46,989 bases of DNA, taken from positions 1-46,989 of the forward strand of contig NZ_MLHS01000020.1 in NCBI RefSeq assembly GCF_001999335.1. The letters are read 5' to 3'. Below the pieces are notes generated by a model. It did no database searches and had not been told where the DNA came from. It worked only from the letters and a program-made list of their open reading frames with translations. This DNA is from Rodentibacter sp. Ppn85. Lineage in GTDB: Bacteria > Pseudomonadota > Gammaproteobacteria > Enterobacterales > Pasteurellaceae. This document shows positions 39,601 through 46,989 of the stretch, piece by piece (position 1 is the stretch's first letter; each line of letters starts with the position of its first letter). The translations under genes were made by a program, and so were the position numbers.

Positions 39601-40560
39601 TTTAAGCTCGATCTGCCTTCTATGGGTAAATTCCGCCTTTCTACCAATGTAGTGGCAAGAGCTACGCCGAAATTATTGGAATTATCGGGAAATGTGAATA
39701 TACCATGGGCGAGAATTAAAGTAGATGCTTTGCCGGATAATGCAGAACCGGTAAGCGAAGATGAAGTCATTTTAAACGGACCGTATAAGAGTAAAGAGGA
39801 ATTAATTAACCGTGAATTTGCCTCAACCACCAAATCGGGTATGGAAATTCGTTCTGATCTGAAAATCAAAATCGGTAACGATGTACATTTTGATGCCTAT
39901 GGTTTCAAATCCAATTTGGAAGGCTTGCTTTCTGTGAAACAAGAAAAAGGGCGGCTGGGATTGTTCGGTCAAATAGATTTGAAAAACGGACGTTACGCTT
40001 CTTTTGGACAAGATTTGCTTATTCGCAAAGGGCAAATTAATTTTGCGGGTTTACCTTCACAACCTATGTTAAATATTGAGGCAATCCGTAATCCGGAAGC
40101 CATGGAGGATAGTAATATTACCGCCGGTGTAAAAGTGGTGGGCGTTGCAACCAATCCGGAAGTTACGATATTTTCAAATCCCAGTAAACCGCAAGATCAG
40201 GCGCTTTCCTACTTATTAACCGGGCGTTCTTTGGAAGACAGCGGACAAGCAGGAAGCGGCGGCTCCGTGGGAGCCGCATTGCTTGGTATGGGATTAGCGA
40301 AGAGTGGTAAACTTGTGGGAGGTATTGGCGAAGCCTTTGGCATTCAAGATTTAAACTTGGGTACTGCCGGAGTGGGCGATAGCTCTAAAGTACAAGTAAG
40401 CGGTAATATCGGTAAACGTTTACAGGTAAAATATGGGGTAGGTTTATTTGATGGTTTAGCCGAAATTACCCTGCGTTATCGTTTACTGCCACAGCTTTAT
40501 TTTCAATCTGTTTCCAGTACAAACCAAGTTTTCGATTTACTTTATCAATTTGAATTTTAG
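36664..40560 (+). CDS. tamB: Translocation and assembly module inner-membrane subunit TamB
   Basis: TamB is a 1298-residue AsmA-like bridge protein spanning the periplasm, anchored by one N-terminal TM helix (about residues 30-50, after a Lys/Arg/Cys-rich stretch MSKKKKCCLRK). The bulk is repeated beta-strand groove sequence with alternating hydrophobic residues. The C-terminal DUF490 domain (about 960-1298) includes GLPSQPMLNIEAIRNPE, SYLLTGRSLEDSG and the final LPQLYFQSVSSTNQVFDLLYQFEF region that contacts TamA. Four USS copies lie inside (36759, 37200, 37720, 38732). Length and position after tamA make the call firm. Confidence 0.96.
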   Translation: MLEQEIKQTEGTPPKTMSKKKKCCLRKAICLGSAVVFAPVFALVGMLSFDAGQRSLIQLADKLLDDLSIEHIEGGLQQGLILQNVRYQTAGIDNQIPQARLQLDFSCLLSRKICVEDISVKSPNILIDTSKLPPSAPRQTENSKLEKLNLPISLDVKNITVEALRFQLDQTHIALDRFQSAVSLNNESGLTLAPTELDTLKVKSIQFNQTEKTAEPKNNLPVDWERIEQNLTPAFLGNLNEVNLPFDIHIPSLVAKDWQYLSQNEQSEELQRITLPSVILQADATGHNVQLKKFALESSLGNVNSQGSLQLNGDFPVNLTLTSELKAIQSKGKEILPKSDVQFLLSGLLKKTTALFLNTKGIVNAELKGEVKLAEDKMPLNLSLKVSNGQYAFAEGLPPLKLNDAALKLSGDLLNYHAELEGKIEGMEHIPPTRLTLDAEGKLYEVNINQLDLAALGGSAKLSGSVNWKQGVKWDMDTDLNKMNIRPYVPAMPAVLSGTLATSGAMGSAGWHVDIPTLDVNGTLSNRPLSLKGNLILNDKILFNTPNLLLNYGDNRLHAKGSLSEQSDLVLEINAPNLRGVYGDLAGAVVGKAAIKGRLSEPNVAIDLNTQNLHWQTLSITNAAIKGNISSSPLLKGDLTVKGGNIRYGDAVAMRSVDLTLSGDEKNHKLVLASQGEPAAANLQISGNFDRTSQQWQGSLSQVKVDTPIGEVKSNQSIPVTYNNKKVQVSVGAHCWINTDVDLCFPQPFTAGVNGEIPFNVKRINLDLVNKLTKQDNLKGQLRSEGKVAWFADKPFVLNVALNGDNLGITQKLDYRTFKLNVPKLSLNADIQNNNLTLKSDINVQNQGRIHTTLKLNDLSGARYLGGTLNIERLNLALVNQLFSHGENINGEIVSTLTLAGYLEKPLLNGYFDVRNLTTKLKMLPFEVTKGDIAIRFNGTSSTLQGNVQTSEGRLTMMGRANWANLANWNTEVRAETENFKLDLPSMGKFRLSTNVVARATPKLLELSGNVNIPWARIKVDALPDNAEPVSEDEVILNGPYKSKEELINREFASTTKSGMEIRSDLKIKIGNDVHFDAYGFKSNLEGLLSVKQEKGRLGLFGQIDLKNGRYASFGQDLLIRKGQINFAGLPSQPMLNIEAIRNPEAMEDSNITAGVKVVGVATNPEVTIFSNPSKPQDQALSYLLTGRSLEDSGQAGSGGSVGAALLGMGLAKSGKLVGGIGEAFGIQDLNLGTAGVGDSSKVQVSGNIGKRLQVKYGVGLFDGLAEITLRYRLLPQLYFQSVSSTNQVFDLLYQFEF

Positions 40561-40571
40561 GAATCATTTTT

Positions 40572-42116
40572 ATGAATAACAAAATACTGATAGAACAAGA
40601 TACACTACCCTATTCCCGTGTTAATGTGCGGGAAATTGCTGCCATTGATCTCGGTTCAAACAGTTTTCATATGATTGTGGCACGCATTATGAACGGCTCG
40701 ATTCAGGTGTTGTCACGTTTAAAACAAAAAGTGAAATTGGCTGAAGGGTTAGATGAAAACGGCGTGTTAAATCAAGAGGCGATTACCCGCGGTGTAGATT
40801 GTTTGGCGCTTTTTGCCGAACGTTTGCAAGGTTTTGCCTCGGAAGATGTGAGTGTAGTGGGCACTTACACGTTACGAAGAGCGATCAATAACGATGAATT
40901 TTTACGTCAGGCAGCAAAAGTATTTCCTTATCCGATAAATATTATCAGTGGACAAACCGAAGCTAAAACTATTTATGCCGGCGTGTGCCATACCCAGCCG
41001 GAAAGAGGCAGAAAATTAGTGATTGATATTGGCGGCGGTTCAACCGAAATGATCATTGGAGATGATTTTACCCCGATTGTGGTGGAAAGCCGTCATATGG
41101 GTTGTGTTAGTTTTGCTTCAAAATATTTCAAAAACGGCGAAATTTCCAAAGAAAATTTTGAAAAAGCTTATCAAAATGCAATGAATAAAATTGAAGATTT
41201 AGGCTGGGAATACCGCAATCTCGGTTGGCAATCCGTATTGGGTTCGTCCGGTACGATAAAAGCGGTACATCAAGTCATTGCAACTACCTTTGATCCAAAC
41301 GGGATTATTACGAAAGCTCATTTAGCGGATTTAATCGAACAAACTTTACGTGCAAAACATTTTAATGAACTAAATATTGTTGGATTGAACCCGGAGCGAG
41401 TGGATGTATTTGTACCGGGATTGGCTATTTTAAATGCAATATTTGATGTGTTCCATATTGAGCAGATGCGTTATTCTGACGGCGCATTGCGTGAAGGGGT
41501 AATGTATAATCTTGAGAAAAATTTCCAAGTAGCGGATATTCGTGCGCGTACGGCGTGGGGATTAACGGAACAATTTGATATTGATACTGACCAAGCGCAT
41601 CGCATAGCCGGTAGTGTAAATTTGTTGGCACATCAATATACCGGGTGGGTCAAGCCGGAACTTGTAGAAGAAATGAGGGATTTGTTGCTTTGGGCGGCAC
41701 GCTTACATGAGGTCGGTATTGTGATTAATCATAAAAGTATGCAAAAACATTCCGCCTATATTCTGCAAAATATGAAATTACCGGGATTTGATCGTGAACA
41801 GCAGCGCTTACTTGTGTTGCTTGTTCGTCTGCATATCGGCATATTAAAAATGACGGATTTGGTGAAATTTTCCCGCTATGATGAACAGGATGTGCTGGCG
41901 TTAATACGATTGTTGCGCCTTGCCGTAATCTTAAATAAATCACGTCAAGCCACAGAAAAAACTCAAAAAATCACTCTCAAAACCAACCGCACTTTTAAAG
42001 ATTGGATGTTGGGATTTGAGCAAGGTTACCTTGATCGCAACCCGTTGATTTGGAATGAGCTTAGACAAGAAAGTAACGGATTGAAAGAATTGGGATTAGG
42101 GTTGGTATTTAATTAA
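40572..42116 (+). CDS. ppx: Exopolyphosphatase
   Basis: Ppx releases phosphate from the ends of inorganic polyphosphate. The 514 residues follow E. coli Ppx (513) closely: AAIDLGSNSFHMIVARI in the first ATP-grasp-like lobe (about 24-40), VVGTYTLRRA, the phosphate-binding loop LVIDIGGGSTEMIIG near 152-166, GSSGTIKA, and SDGALREGV. The HD-like C-terminal region has LHEVGIVINHKSMQKHSAYI. The related GppA (about 494 aa) is less similar. RBS AGGAAT. Starts 12 bases after tamB. The stop overlaps the converging PRD gene by four bases. USS at 41986. Confidence 0.95.
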   Translation: MNNKILIEQDTLPYSRVNVREIAAIDLGSNSFHMIVARIMNGSIQVLSRLKQKVKLAEGLDENGVLNQEAITRGVDCLALFAERLQGFASEDVSVVGTYTLRRAINNDEFLRQAAKVFPYPINIISGQTEAKTIYAGVCHTQPERGRKLVIDIGGGSTEMIIGDDFTPIVVESRHMGCVSFASKYFKNGEISKENFEKAYQNAMNKIEDLGWEYRNLGWQSVLGSSGTIKAVHQVIATTFDPNGIITKAHLADLIEQTLRAKHFNELNIVGLNPERVDVFVPGLAILNAIFDVFHIEQMRYSDGALREGVMYNLEKNFQVADIRARTAWGLTEQFDIDTDQAHRIAGSVNLLAHQYTGWVKPELVEEMRDLLLWAARLHEVGIVINHKSMQKHSAYILQNMKLPGFDREQQRLLVLLVRLHIGILKMTDLVKFSRYDEQDVLALIRLLRLAVILNKSRQATEKTQKITLKTNRTFKDWMLGFEQGYLDRNPLIWNELRQESNGLKELGLGLVFN

Positions 42117-42499
42117 TCGGAGATTGGAGCGTGGTAAATTTGTTCTTGCTCCAGTAGCAACGAATAAACATTTGCCAAAAAATAAGTTTGTTCTGCGTGA
42201 GGAATCTCAAAAGGTATGAAAGAAAGGAGATCCTCATGAATTGCCAAAACCTGAGGTAAAATAGTCGCACATTGAATTTCTTCAAATATTTCCCGGTAGA
42301 GTGGAGAAACACAGCCGCCGCGTTCTATACGGCCTAAGCTACAGGCGATATGGAATAACAACATATTGACTAATGCGGTGTTAACGTCCGCTTTCCAGTG
42401 GTTTTTGAGGCGATCACGCAGTTGGAGTACGATTTCAATAATCGGTTGATTAATTTGCCCGCGTAATTTCCAACGCTCAAGTTGATCAAGCAGTCGCAT
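42113..42499 (-). CDS. Stand-alone PRD-domain protein (PTS-regulation-domain-like), function unknown
   Basis: The 128 residues look like a single PRD: QLRDRLKNHWKADVNTALVNMLLFHIACSLGRIERGG, with the conserved His of the FHIACSLGR block, then IPFEIPHAEQTYFLANVYSLL, with the second conserved His. PRDs are phosphorylated by HPr or EIIB in BglG-type antiterminators and LevR-type activators. Here there is no RNA- or DNA-binding domain. Start at 42499 is chosen because it follows GGGAGA; a longer reading to 42601 has no RBS and crosses a USS. It converges on ppx with a 4-base overlap. Possible roles are a PTS-linked sensor or an antagonist; unproved. Confidence 0.7.
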   Translation of the reverse strand: MRLLDQLERWKLRGQINQPIIEIVLQLRDRLKNHWKADVNTALVNMLLFHIACSLGRIERGGCVSPLYREIFEEIQCATILPQVLAIHEDLLSFIPFEIPHAEQTYFLANVYSLLLEQEQIYHAPISD

Positions 42500-42620
42500 T
42501 TTTTCTCCCGTTCCACTAAAATCATCCTCATAATCTACCGCACTTTGTATAAAGAAAACAGTACAGAGATCACAAATCTGTAACAAATTCATAAATCTCA
42601 TAAGGAATTAAGAAATAAAG

Positions 42621-43220
42621 ATGATAGACAATGCACTTTTCGACCGTTATGAAGGGTTGATTTTTGATATGGATGGTACATTGATTGATACAATGCCGGT
42701 ACATGCCCGAGCTTGGGGAATGGTAGGCGAACAATTCGGCTACGATTTTGACAGCCGAATTATGTATCAGCTAGGCGGAGCTACGGTGCGAACCATTGCT
42801 TCGGCGATTATGGAAAAAGCCGGTATGCCACAACGCCATCTTGATGAGGTGATTGAGGCGAAACGGGCGCTTTCCTATCGACTTATCCCCACTGAATCCA
42901 AATTGCTTCCCACCTTTGAAGTTGTTCGACACTATTATCGCAAAAAACCGATTTCGCTCGGTTCCGGTTCTCACCGCCATTTGATCGATATGTTAATGAA
43001 TAAACTTGCCATTGCGCCTTATTTTAATGTTATTGTCAGTGCCGATGATGTAAAAGAACACAAACCGCATCCGGAAACGTTTTTACGTTGTGCGGAATTA
43101 ACTGGCGTAAATCCGATAAATTGCATTGTATTTGAAGATGCGGATTTAGGCATCCAGGCGGGACTGAACGCAGGAATGGACGTATTTGATGTACGTTCTC
43201 ATCAAATCATTAAGGCATAA
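42621..43220 (+). CDS. yqaB: HAD-family sugar phosphatase, YqaB-like (fructose-1-phosphatase)
   Basis: This is a beta-phosphoglucomutase-like HAD hydrolase of 199 residues. Motif I FDMDGTLIDTMPVH is near 15-28 with both catalytic Asp residues, motif II SLGSGSH, the motif III Lys in KEHKPHPETF, and motif IV FEDADLGIQAG. E. coli YqaB dephosphorylates fructose-1-phosphate and similar sugars. The order yqaB-(maa)-yqaA-luxS mirrors E. coli yqaB-yqaA-gshA-luxS. It could buffer fructose-1-phosphate made by the fruBKA system in this window. Confidence 0.9.
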   Translation: MIDNALFDRYEGLIFDMDGTLIDTMPVHARAWGMVGEQFGYDFDSRIMYQLGGATVRTIASAIMEKAGMPQRHLDEVIEAKRALSYRLIPTESKLLPTFEVVRHYYRKKPISLGSGSHRHLIDMLMNKLAIAPYFNVIVSADDVKEHKPHPETFLRCAELTGVNPINCIVFEDADLGIQAGLNAGMDVFDVRSHQIIKA

Positions 43221-43223
43221 ATA

Positions 43224-43823
43224 ATGACGGAATATGAAAAAATGATGGTGGGTTTGGCTCACTTGCCTATAAAATCCGAATTAACCGTGATGCGCCAACG
43301 TGCAAGGGAAATTTTGTTTGAGTTTAACTGCACTTCACCGAATGATGAGGAAACGCAAAATAACTTGATCAGAAAATTGTTTGCTCAAGCCGATGAAACT
43401 ACGTCCATTAATGAACCTTTTCATTGTGATTATGGGGTAAATATTAAAGTCGGAAAAAATTTTTTTGCTAATTACCATTGTGTGATGTTAGATAACGGCG
43501 GAATTACCATTGGTGACGATGTGATATTCGCACCCAATGTTAGCCTTTATACGGTGGGACATACTTTAGATGCGGAATTGCGTAATATTGGCTGGGAACA
43601 GGCAAAGCCTATCACCATAGGCAATAGTGTTTGGGTTGGTGGTAATGTAGTAATTTTGCCGGGAGTAACTATCGGAGATAATGTCGTCATCGGCGCGGGC
43701 AGTGTCGTTAGTAAAGATCTGCCGAATAACGTGCTTGCCTTTGGCAACCCTTGCCGGATCGTGCGTGAAATTACCAAACAGGATCGTGAATATTATATTC
43801 GGACTTATCAGCCGGATGCCTAG
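43224..43823 (+). CDS. maa: Sugar O-acetyltransferase (maltose acetyltransferase family)
   Basis: This trimeric left-handed beta-helix acetyltransferase uses acetyl-CoA to acetylate sugars such as maltose or glucose; the true substrate is unknown. The 199 residues have the Mac domain at the N-terminus (EYEKMMVGLAHLP, with the characteristic spacing) and hexapeptide repeats (about 65-185: ITIGDDVIFAPNVSLYTVGHTLDAELR with the catalytic His, then VWVGGNVVILPGVTIGDNVVIGAGSVV). It lies 3 bases after yqaB and 3 before yqaA, so the three are cotranscribed. Family certain; Maa versus NodL/LacA-type substrate not. Confidence 0.87.
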   Translation: MTEYEKMMVGLAHLPIKSELTVMRQRAREILFEFNCTSPNDEETQNNLIRKLFAQADETTSINEPFHCDYGVNIKVGKNFFANYHCVMLDNGGITIGDDVIFAPNVSLYTVGHTLDAELRNIGWEQAKPITIGNSVWVGGNVVILPGVTIGDNVVIGAGSVVSKDLPNNVLAFGNPCRIVREITKQDREYYIRTYQPDA

Positions 43824-43825
43824 TT

Positions 43826-44302
43826 ATGGATTGGTTTTCCTTTAGTTTTTGGGCTGATTTTGGGCAGAATCACGCATTGTGGTTGATGTTCGTCAGTGCT
43901 TTTTTAAGTGCTACGGTATTGCCCGGTAATTCGGAAATCGTGTTTATGACATTGGTTATCCCTAAATTAACCTTCAATCCAATCTTAAGTACGGATGTCT
44001 TAGGGCTTATTTTTATTGCCACATTGGGAAATGCCTTGGGAAGTCTTACGACTTATGCGATTGGATGTTGGTTTCCTAAATTTGAAGGCAAAAATGACCG
44101 CACTTTATGGATAATAGAAAAACTTCAACGTTATGGTGCGGTGGCATTATTATTGAGCTGGTTACCTGTTGTGGGCGATTTATTTTGTGCTATTGCGGGC
44201 TGGTTGCGTCTAAACTTTGTAGCGAGCTGTTTATTTATTTTTTTTGGTAAATTGGCGCGTTATACGATGTTATTGTTTTTAAGTACTACGTTCTTATTAT
44301 AA
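43826..44302 (+). CDS. yqaA: DedA-related inner-membrane protein YqaA
   Basis: The 158-residue membrane protein has four or so hydrophobic segments and phrases shared with E. coli YqaA: FLSATVLPGNSEIVF, ATLGNALGSLTTYAIG, QRYGAVALLLSWLPVVGDLFCAIAGWLRL and the GKLARY end. It belongs to the VTT/SNARE-associated (DedA-like) superfamily, some of whose members act as lipid or small-molecule transporters; the role of YqaA is unknown. It starts 3 bases after maa. USS at 44097. Confidence 0.9.
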   Translation: MDWFSFSFWADFGQNHALWLMFVSAFLSATVLPGNSEIVFMTLVIPKLTFNPILSTDVLGLIFIATLGNALGSLTTYAIGCWFPKFEGKNDRTLWIIEKLQRYGAVALLLSWLPVVGDLFCAIAGWLRLNFVASCLFIFFGKLARYTMLLFLSTTFLL

Positions 44303-44432
44303 AATGCTAAAAAAATACCCTTCAGCAAGTGAAAGGCAAATAACCTAAGGAACCAATTTTATTAAACAACTGCAAGTTGCTTACTCTATAAGACTAAGGT
44401 TTTGCAGAAAAGTTCAAAGGGAATTGAGAAAA

Positions 44433-44461
44433 TTGACAATTTCTTGAAGAAAATTTACAAC
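44433..44461 (+). promoter_or_regulatory. Promoter of luxS
   Basis: A perfect -35 TTGACA (44433-44438), 17 bases, then TACAAC (44456-44461, 4 of 6), 24 bases before the luxS start. The rest of 44303-44432 shows no gene; I looked for the MicA small RNA, which lies next to luxS in E. coli, and found no match. Confidence 0.55.
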
Positions 44462-44484
44462 TAAATGATTTATAGGAAAAGTTT

Positions 44485-44988
44485 ATGCCGTTACTTGATA
44501 GTTTTAAAGTGGATCACACCAAAATGAATGCACCGGCCGTGCGTATTGCCAAAACAATGCAAACGCCAAAGGGCGATGACATCACAATTTTTGATTTACG
44601 TTTCTGTATTCCAAATAAGGAAATTCTGCCGCCAAAAGGAATACATACCCTTGAGCATTTGTTTGCCGGCTTTATGCGAGATCATTTGAATAGTGAGAGT
44701 GTGGAAATTATTGATATTTCGCCAATGGGTTGTCGTACCGGTTTTTATATGTCATTAATCGGTACACCGAGCGAGCAACAGGTGGTGCAGGCATGGTTGG
44801 CTGCGATGCAAGATATTTTAAACGTGAAAGATCAAGCGGCAATTCCGGAATTAAATATTTACCAATGCGGCACTTATACTGAACATTCTCTTGATGAAGC
44901 GCACGAGATTGCCAAAAATATCATTGCTCGAGGGGTTGGTGTGAATAAGAATTCCGATCTTACCCTTGACGAATCATTACTAAAATAA
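44485..44988 (+). CDS. luxS: S-ribosylhomocysteine lyase (autoinducer-2 synthesis)
   Basis: LuxS splits S-ribosylhomocysteine into homocysteine and DPD, the precursor of autoinducer-2, as part of the activated methyl cycle. The 167 residues have the metal ligands His54 and His58 with catalytic Glu57 (HTLEHLF), the active Cys83 (MGCRTGFY), and the third metal ligand Cys128 ([13 protein letters not shown]). RBS AGGAAA. It lies downstream of yqaA as in E. coli, but with no gshA between. purT follows after 9 bases and may be cotranscribed. Confidence 0.98.
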   Translation: MPLLDSFKVDHTKMNAPAVRIAKTMQTPKGDDITIFDLRFCIPNKEILPPKGIHTLEHLFAGFMRDHLNSESVEIIDISPMGCRTGFYMSLIGTPSEQQVVQAWLAAMQDILNVKDQAAIPELNIYQCGTYTEHSLDEAHEIAKNIIARGVGVNKNSDLTLDESLLK

Positions 44989-44997
44989 GGAGAGAAT

Positions 44998-46179
44998 ATG
45001 ACAACCCTTGGCACTGCATTAAGCCCGAATGCAACTAAAGTGATGATGTTGGGATCCGGTGAATTAGGCAAAGAAGTCGTCATTGAATTACAGCGTTTAG
45101 GTGTGGAAGTGATCGCTGTAGATCGCTACGAAAATGCACCGGCACAGCAAGTGGCGCACCGTGCTTATACGATTTCTATGTTAGACGGTGATGCACTGAA
45201 AGCTTTAGTCGAAAAGGAAAAACCCGATTATATTGTGCCGGAGGTGGAGGCGATTGCCACGTCAACTTTAGTGGAATTGGAACAAGCCGGTTTTAATGTC
45301 CTCCCAACGGCAAAAGCTACGCAGCTCACTATGAATAGGGAAGGAATTCGCTGTTTGGCTTCCGAGGAATTAGGCTTACCTACTTCACCTTATCAATTTG
45401 TCGATAATTTTGCCGATTTTCAAAGTGCGGTGGAAAAAATTGGTATTCCTTGTGTGGTGAAACCGATTATGTCTTCTTCGGGTCATGGTCAAAGTATTCT
45501 GAAATCAAAAGACGATCTACAAAAAGCGTGGAACTATGCGCAAGAAGGGGGGCGTGCCGGAGCGGGGCGTGTCATTGTAGAAGGTTTTGTTAAATTTGAT
45601 TATGAAATCACGTTGTTAACTGTTCGTCATATCAATGGAACGAGTTTTCTTGCACCAATCGGACATCGCCAAGAGCACGGTGATTATCGCGAATCTTGGC
45701 AACCGCAGGCAATGTCAGAGATTGCTTTACAAAAAGCACAAGCTATTGCGGAAAAAATCACTGGTGCATTAGGCGGACGTGGCATTTTCGGAGTAGAAAT
45801 GTTTGTTTGTGGTGATGAGGTGATTTTCAATGAAGTTTCACCACGCCCGCATGATACCGGTATGGTCACCTTAATTTCACAAGAATTATCCGAATTTGCC
45901 CTACACGCTCGTGCCATTTTGGGGTTACCTATTCCCGAAATAACCTTGATTAGCCCGTCGGCTTCTAAAGCTATTGTGGTGGAGGGGCAATCAAAGAATG
46001 TTCAATTTGGCGGCATTGATAAATTGCTTGCCGAACCGCACACCAGTATCCGTTTGTTTGGAAAAACGGAAGTAAACGGTCATCGCCGATTGGGCGTGGT
46101 ACTGGCTCGTGATATTTCGGTGGAAAGAGCATTGGAAAAAGTAAAACGGGCTTATGAAAAATTAGAAGTTAAGCTGTAA
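44998..46179 (+). CDS. purT: Formate-dependent phosphoribosylglycinamide formyltransferase
   Basis: PurT forms formyl-GAR from GAR, formate and ATP, the folate-independent version of the third purine step. The 393-residue ATP-grasp protein has the N-terminal [22 protein letters not shown] with GAR-site residues, [10 protein letters not shown], the ATP-grasp loop [11 protein letters not shown] and metal-site segments GIFGVEMFV and [22 protein letters not shown] just upstream. No PurR box is visible directly before it, unlike E. coli purT. USS at 45423. Confidence 0.97.
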   Translation: MTTLGTALSPNATKVMMLGSGELGKEVVIELQRLGVEVIAVDRYENAPAQQVAHRAYTISMLDGDALKALVEKEKPDYIVPEVEAIATSTLVELEQAGFNVLPTAKATQLTMNREGIRCLASEELGLPTSPYQFVDNFADFQSAVEKIGIPCVVKPIMSSSGHGQSILKSKDDLQKAWNYAQEGGRAGAGRVIVEGFVKFDYEITLLTVRHINGTSFLAPIGHRQEHGDYRESWQPQAMSEIALQKAQAIAEKITGALGGRGIFGVEMFVCGDEVIFNEVSPRPHDTGMVTLISQELSEFALHARAILGLPIPEITLISPSASKAIVVEGQSKNVQFGGIDKLLAEPHTSIRLFGKTEVNGHRRLGVVLARDISVERALEKVKRAYEKLEVKL

Positions 46180-46194
46180 ATTATTTCATTATTT

Positions 46195-46221
46195 AGGCAT
46201 ATTTTAGGATATGCCTTTTTA
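46195..46221 (+). terminator. Terminator after purT
   Basis: The perfect 8-bp stem AGGCATAT/ATATGCCT with a TTTAGG loop is followed by five T residues, 15 bases after the purT stop. Confidence 0.85.
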
Positions 46222-46253
46222 TTAAAATACAAAGGGGGATAAATCACAATATT

Positions 46254-46931
46254 ATGAATAATGTACAAAAGAAATATTTTATTGGATTAACCCATTTTTT
46301 AGGAAATGTACTAGGTCCTAAATATGAAGTGGTTTTTCATTCTTTTGATAAAAATAAGGCATCAATAGAAGCGATTGCCAATAATCACGTGAGCGGAAGA
46401 AACCTTTCCGCACCGTTGAGTTCTTTTGCATTAAATATGTTACAGGAGAAAGTGTATCTAGATAAAGATTTTGTTTCTAATTATAAAGCTGTGGGGGACT
46501 CTAATAAACTTATTAAAGGCTCAACTTATTTTATAAAAAACGGTGATAAATTAGAAGGAATATTATGTATTAATCATGACACTTCTGAGCTTGTTGATAC
46601 GGTAAGTAAGCTAATTGAATTAGAAAATTTAGGAACCTTTGTTAATTTATTAGGTATTGATTCTGCATTTGCAGAAATGGAGGAATCTGAAATAATTAGT
46701 AAGGAAAAACTTGAAAATTCAGTCGAAGATATTTTGTCTGAATATATAGATCTCACTCTACTAAACTCAGATAAAAGCTTAACATTAAGACAAAAAGAAA
46801 ATTCTATCCGTGTTCTGTTTGAGAAAGGAATATTTAATATTAAAGGTGCAGTTCCTTTTGTAGCAAAGTATTTGAGAATATCAGAGCCTAGCGTTTATCG
46901 ATATTTAAAAAATATTAAGAATAAAAAATAA
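46254..46931 (+). CDS. YheO-like PAS-domain transcriptional regulator
   Basis: This 225-residue regulator has an N-terminal PAS-like YheO domain (about 8-120: LTHFLGNVLGPKYEVVFHSFD, NHVSGRNLSAPLSSFAL, YKAVGDSNKLIKGSTYFIKNG, LEGILCINHD). A C-terminal helix-turn-helix of the DauR/YheO type follows (about 175-220: RQKENSIRVLFEKGIFNIKGAVPFVAKYLRISEPSVYRYLKNI). Some relatives control D-amino acid or peptide metabolism. The target is unknown; nothing adjacent in the window gives a hint. The gene looks more AT-rich than its neighbours (many AAA, AAT and TTA codons). It is flanked by terminators on both sides, so it is monocistronic. Confidence 0.88.
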   Translation: MNNVQKKYFIGLTHFLGNVLGPKYEVVFHSFDKNKASIEAIANNHVSGRNLSAPLSSFALNMLQEKVYLDKDFVSNYKAVGDSNKLIKGSTYFIKNGDKLEGILCINHDTSELVDTVSKLIELENLGTFVNLLGIDSAFAEMEESEIISKEKLENSVEDILSEYIDLTLLNSDKSLTLRQKENSIRVLFEKGIFNIKGAVPFVAKYLRISEPSVYRYLKNIKNKK

Positions 46932-46936
46932 GAATA

Positions 46937-46970
46937 AAATTGACATTCTAAATAAGAATGTCAATTTTTT
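46937..46970 (+). terminator. Terminator after the YheO-like regulator
   Basis: The perfect 13-bp stem AAATTGACATTCT / AGAATGTCAATTT with an AAATA loop is followed by a T run. Confidence 0.9.
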
Positions 46971-46989
46971 ATTAGCCTACTACCCCCGG

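Noticed and set aside
42500-42601. N-terminal extension of the PRD protein to 42601
   Set aside because: No RBS at the far start, a USS lies in the extension, and a strong GGGAGA precedes the start at 42499.
44303-44484. Possible MicA-like small RNA upstream of luxS
   Set aside because: E. coli keeps micA beside luxS, but I see no matching 5' end, stem or U-run here, only a promoter close to luxS.

Overview
The window is core chromosome of a gamma-proteobacterium of the family Pasteurellaceae. The 9-mer AAGTGCGGT or its complement, the Haemophilus-type DNA uptake signal (USS), occurs about 34 times in 47 kb, or roughly once per 1.4 kb. Many gene strings match Haemophilus influenzae or Escherichia coli order. 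The USS type excludes the Actinobacillus pleuropneumoniae-type clade and fits Haemophilus, Aggregatibacter, Pasteurella and relatives. I cannot name the species.

Layout. (1) 0.3-6.3 kb: a TAXI-type TRAP transporter (receptor, fused permease, small Usp protein) converging on a periplasmic gamma-glutamyltransferase (ggt). (2) 6.4-6.9 kb: a decayed IS1016-like (IS1595 family) transposase remnant. (3) 6.9-11.1 kb: glpX, zapB and mioC, then a replication origin (oriC) with four DnaA boxes and nine GATC sites, then mnmG (gidA). (4) 11.1-12.5 kb: a divergent quinone reductase / HxlR regulator pair lying between mnmG and rsmG. (5) 12.5-20.1 kb: rsmG and the complete F1Fo ATP synthase operon atpIBEFHAGDC. 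(6) 20.2-25.4 kb: pyrR, a one-parvulin surA, and mltG-tmk-holB-tatD. (7) 25.4-27.9 kb: a DUF1523 membrane protein, a PaeA/YtfL-type CBS-domain polyamine exporter and a lipoprotein. (8) 28.0-32.1 kb: fruBKA, with two HPr domains in FruB. (9) 32.2-42.1 kb: sdhE, the sigma-E operon rpoE-rseA-rseB, the outer-membrane assembly pair tamA-tamB, and ppx. (10) 42.1-47 kb: a solo PRD-domain protein, yqaB-maa-yqaA, luxS, purT and a YheO-like regulator.

How it works together. The centre is an origin-proximal block (oriC, tRNA and rRNA modification enzymes, ATP synthase). The 32-40 kb block is an envelope-stress and outer-membrane-assembly neighbourhood. Its rpoE gene is preceded by a good sigma-E promoter, and a weaker sigma-E-like promoter precedes surA. 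Periplasmic Ggt next to a TAXI transporter suggests scavenging of glutamate from gamma-glutamyl peptides, but this is inference.

I found no prophage, CRISPR array, tRNA, rRNA, toxin-antitoxin or restriction system. I found nothing that amounts to a clearly new multi-gene system. The most useful leads are regulatory: a perfect PurR-like palindrome between glpX and zapB, an ACTTAC half-site array at the qorB/HxlR pair, a terminator between rseA and rseB, and the TRAP-Usp-Ggt neighbourhood.
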